Assembly (NCBI GenBank): GCA_960531495.1
Contig: OY482866.1
Coordinates: 15,062,225 to 15,126,224, forward strand
Direction of reading: 5' to 3'
Source of the DNA: Zeus faber
Lineage: Eukaryota; Chordata; Actinopteri; Zeiformes; Zeidae
Length of the DNA: 64,000 nt
Shown: positions 57,901-64,000 of the stretch, piece by piece
How positions within the stretch are numbered: position 1 is the stretch's first letter
How the letters are laid out: every line of letters starts with the position of its first letter
Notes under the pieces: generated by a model
Told to the model about the DNA's origin: nothing
The model's input: only the letters and a program-made list of their open reading frames with translations
Database searches by the model: none
Made by a program: the position numbers and the translations under genes

Positions 57901-58820
57901 CAGAGTGTTCAGTCCTAGCTCCCGCACCTTGAAAGCCAGTCTGGTGGGGACTATGGTATTGAAAGCTGAACTATAGTCGATGAGCATCAATCTCACATAG
58001 CAACCCTTCCATCCATCAAGTTGCGTCAGCGTAGTATGCAGTACCTGGGATACCGCGTCGTCCGTGGATCTGTTCGGCCAGTACGCGAACTGCCAGCGGG
58101 TCCAAGGTGCAGGAGAGGGAGGCGCAGATGCAATCCTTGATCAGCCTCTCGAAGAACTTCATGACTACTGAGGTGAGGGCCTCTGGACGGTTGTCATTCA
58201 AGCAGGCAGGAGATGCGATCTTCGGGACAGGGACGCCGGTGGACCTCTTGAAGCAGGACGGGACCACCAGCTCGGCCAGGGAAGAACAGTCCACTTGCAG
58301 TGGAATATAAACTCCTGTGATGATGACCCTGCTGAATTCCTGGGGGGAGGTAGAATGGACGGCATGAGATGGTCAGCTGTTCCAGGTTCCGCGAGCAGGA
58401 GCGGGAGAGTGGCTTGGTGTTGTTGGGGTTACACCGGCGGTTGTTTATCATGAGGCAGACGCTTCCACCCTTGTACTTCCCCGACTCCTCCGACCTGTCA
58501 GCGTGGAACACGGAGAAGGACTCGTCTGGACGGCCTCAGCCATGTCTCCGTCAGGCAGAGAACGCAACAGTTTCTTTTATCCCGTTGGAAAGTAATCCTC
58601 CTTCGAAGGTCATCCATGTTGTTCTCAAAGGACTGGATATTGGCAAGAAGGATGCTTGGCAGATGTGGACGGTAAGGTTGCGTCCTCATTCTGACCCAAA
58701 TGCCGCCTCGTTTACCGTGGTGCTTCCTCCGTGGGCGCACCCGTGGAACAGCGGCTCCATTATTGTTGTTGTTGTTGTTGTTTTCCTGGTTGAGAGTGTT
58801 GGTGCGTAAAATCTCCGGCA
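54958..58820 (-). mobile_element. CR1/L2-type LINE, minus strand, split by a hAT insertion
   Basis: Read on the minus strand from 58820 down: endonuclease start (HLPSILLANIQSFENNMDDL, then CCVLCLTETWL), a gap, reverse transcriptase (GSPQGCILSPLLYSLYTHDC, FADDTVVVGL, LLLNVSKTQELIVDLC, DSFKYLGVHITEDFTWTIH), an ERTTGTNLPSLQDLYTGRC segment, then the hAT insert (55520-57060), then the 3' UTR and tail ending near 54958 (reverse of GTATGTGACAAATAAACCTC). The frame is broken in several places and part of the endonuclease and RT middle is missing. Three solo copies of its tail lie elsewhere in the window. Confidence 0.85.
55520..57060 (-). mobile_element. hAT (Charlie-like) transposon with intact 8-bp target duplication
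   Basis: The ends are CAGGGGTGTCAAACTC at the left and GAGTTTGACACGTG at the right, inverted copies with a mismatch near the tip. The 8-bp GCTTGCAG occurs directly on both sides (55512-55519 and 57061-57068), the target-site length of hAT elements. The minus strand keeps pieces of a ZBED/GTF2IRD2-like transposase: a QYMFLLQGGK phrase near 56720, and [20 protein letters not shown] (56115-56180). At about 1.54 kb it is shorter than a full element and the frame is broken. Confidence 0.88.
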
Positions 58821-58929
58821 GCCACTCCGGATCCGCAGATGAAAAGTCCCAAAGTTGTTCTTTCAGGATTTTTTTATATCCACGAGTGCATCAGGGTCGT
58901 AGGAGATCACTGTCAATGAGTTTTTAGCG

Positions 58930-59530
58930 GACATAGTAATATAAAACAGAAAAAAGTACTTGAATGTGCATAATCGACACAGTGCACCCAAAAGAGTAGT
59001 GGTCGAAAGAGGGCATGGAAGGAGTCATAGACTCAGTCACCCACTCCAGACGTGCATACACTGCCCCCTACCATCAATTCCACCTCAATGGCCAATGGCG
59101 CTGGAAAAAAAGGTGATATACCTGGGCGAAGATGGAGGCCGGGAGAAGGTGTCCCCTTCGTCTACGCTGAGGGCGTCATTGTCGTCCCCGTCAGTGGGAA
59201 GGAACAGAGGCGGTCTCCTCGTCCCGCAACGGCCTGGTCCAGCGGCGCGCGTTCCGTCACGTATTCCCGTACGGTAGGCCTCGCACAGCGGCGGTTCCGT
59301 GAGCCCAGTGAGAGCTCCGCTCCCAGGCAGATGAAACACCTGCCATACTAGTCGCACGACCCCACCAGCCCGATGCATAGGCAGGGGGCTCGTAATAAAG
59401 TCGTTGCCATGTCCCCACGACGCAGAGGAAGCGTGTGGGCCCCTGCTTCACTCGGCTACGGAAATCTTGAGAATGGAGTCGTCTTTGAGGAGCGATGAAC
59501 ATATTCATCACTTCATATAACCTACATTGA
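58930..59530. other. GC-rich repeat-like segment, not classified
   Basis: Overlapping open frames occur on both strands (for example 59085-59378 minus and 59052-59351 plus) with no recognised product. The segment sits between LINE pieces and is probably an old element. Confidence 0.35.
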
Positions 59531-59751
59531 AGTATACCAATGAGTAAACAATACCGTGTACTGTAAACTGTAGACTACAAGCAAACACAGAATGCACATA
59601 TCTGTATATACATAAGCATATTCCCTCTATCTATTCCATTTTATTTCATTTTATTTTTATTGTATTTTATTTTATTCTATAAGTATTCAACTTACTGTAT
59701 TACGTTTTAGGAGTCAGTGAGTCGGTCTATTCGAATTTTTTTTCCTAGGAC

Positions 59752-59860
59752 ATATTGTGTGTTATCACCGCGTGCGTTGCATTACATTTCACTGCATATA
59801 TGTATGAAAGTATGTATATGTATGTGACGAATAAAAATCTTGAATCTTGACTCTTGAAGA
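59752..59860 (+). mobile_element. Orphan LINE 3' tail
   Basis: TTTCACTGCATATATGTATG, then TATATGTATGTGACGAATAA and CTTGAATCTTGACTCTTGAA. Same family as 29088, 44440 and the LINE ending at 54958. Confidence 0.75.
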
Positions 59861-60110
59861 ATGAAAAAAATTGCTTACATTTGATGTTGGATTTTTTTGT
59901 ATTATAAGTAAAAAAAATATGAAAAACGATTCAATAAATTATTGATGGAATTATTCTCATCATTATTTTATTATTAATAATAACCATATGTATTATATGT
60001 AATGTATAATAGTATTTAGTTATTTTTTTTAATTTGTATTAACAACAATAACAATTATTACACGTTATTATATGTAATAGATAACAAATAATAATATACT
60101 ACAAATCCCA
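59861..60110. other. AT-rich intergenic spacer before rab1b
   Basis: Mostly A/T with ATTATT runs. No gene or clear repeat family was seen. Confidence 0.6.
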
Positions 60111-60119
60111 CCACTGCGC

Positions 60120-60464
60120 CGCTTCTCGACGTGTGTAGTGCCACGTCACATGACATCACTGCCGCACCTGCGCAGCCATCTTGTACTTGTCGGGGACGAA
60201 CAGACACCGAAAGAAAGACGAAAAGGAGGAAAAATAAGCCCGCACAGGACGAGGACACGCGGATACCCCTCCCCGGCTCATATTCGGTTGGGAAACAAAC
60301 CCCGCTGCGCTGGCGGAAGACCCCGAAACAAGACGCCGAAATCGACATCCAAGTGCCTCGGACATCCAGACCTCCAAGTCATCTCCTGCCGGATTGTGAA
60401 GCGGAGGATCCAGGAGGAATAAAAAAACAAACAAACACAACAACCCCACACACACAGTTAAAGA
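60120..60464 (+). promoter_or_regulatory. rab1b: rab1b promoter and 5' UTR
   Basis: The base composition turns CpG-rich here. An NRF1-like TGCGCA (60169-60174) runs into a YY1-like GCCATCTTG (60175-60183), a pair typical of TATA-less housekeeping promoters; YY1 sites often lie just downstream of the start. A CACGTCACATGACATCAC phrase (about 60141) has CRE/E-box-like character. The 5' UTR would run to the ATG at 60465. Confidence 0.65.
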
Positions 60465-63792
<3,328 letters not shown>

Positions 63793-64000
63793 TAGAGTTT
63801 ACTAGTACATTTTTAGCCTTGTTTTAAAGACTAAGTCTGCATCACTGCCGCTGAAGACATAGTCCCAACTCCCTGTGCAAACTATGGATGTTTTCTTTTT
63901 TTTTTTTTTTGTCTTAAGAGGCGGTACATAAGCTGGGTGCTCTGTTTTGCTATATAAATGCTCATATATAGACCTAATTACTAATGTCATCCCAAACTAG

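Overview
This is a vertebrate nuclear window, almost certainly from a teleost fish. Genes are split into many short exons with GT/AG introns. Microsatellites are abundant. The interspersed repeats (Tc1-like transposons, CR1/L2-type LINEs, a hAT transposon, small foldback elements) are of kinds common in fish genomes. Three protein genes are readable, all on the + strand.

Positions 1-35,310 hold ehbp1l1 (EH domain-binding protein 1-like 1) from the middle of its N-terminal C2 domain to its stop codon and poly(A) signal. I could chain 31 coding exons in compatible phase: C2, proline-rich exons, a huge repetitive centre, a calponin-homology (CH) domain, a bMERB coiled coil and a CaaX-type end. 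The visible part encodes about 5,440 residues, against roughly 1,500 for human EHBP1L1 as I recall it. The excess lies mainly in two giant exons (4,971 and 3,581 bp) made of more than 50 diverged copies of a short Cys/Pro module, and in an exon carrying two further peptide-motif families.

Positions 38,386-48,690 hold a complete receptor tyrosine kinase of about 897 residues with an unexpected architecture. Its outside is Eph-like (ephrin-binding-type domain, Cys-rich segment, one fibronectin III domain). Its kinase is of the TYRO3/AXL/MER (TAM) type. All 15 exons join in one open frame, so I read it as a genuine hybrid receptor; this is the most interesting object here.

Positions 48,691-60,120 are an intergenic stretch rich in mobile elements: a Tc1-like copy with another insertion inside it, and a minus-strand LINE split by a hAT element with an intact 8-bp target-site duplication. 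Positions 60,120 to the window end hold the promoter and first four exons of rab1b. EHBP1L1 and RAB1B both lie in human 11q13, which supports orthology of the flanking genes and makes the hybrid kinase between them stand out.

Exon limits were set by eye from homology, phase and splice sites; expect errors of a base or two and possible missed small exons.
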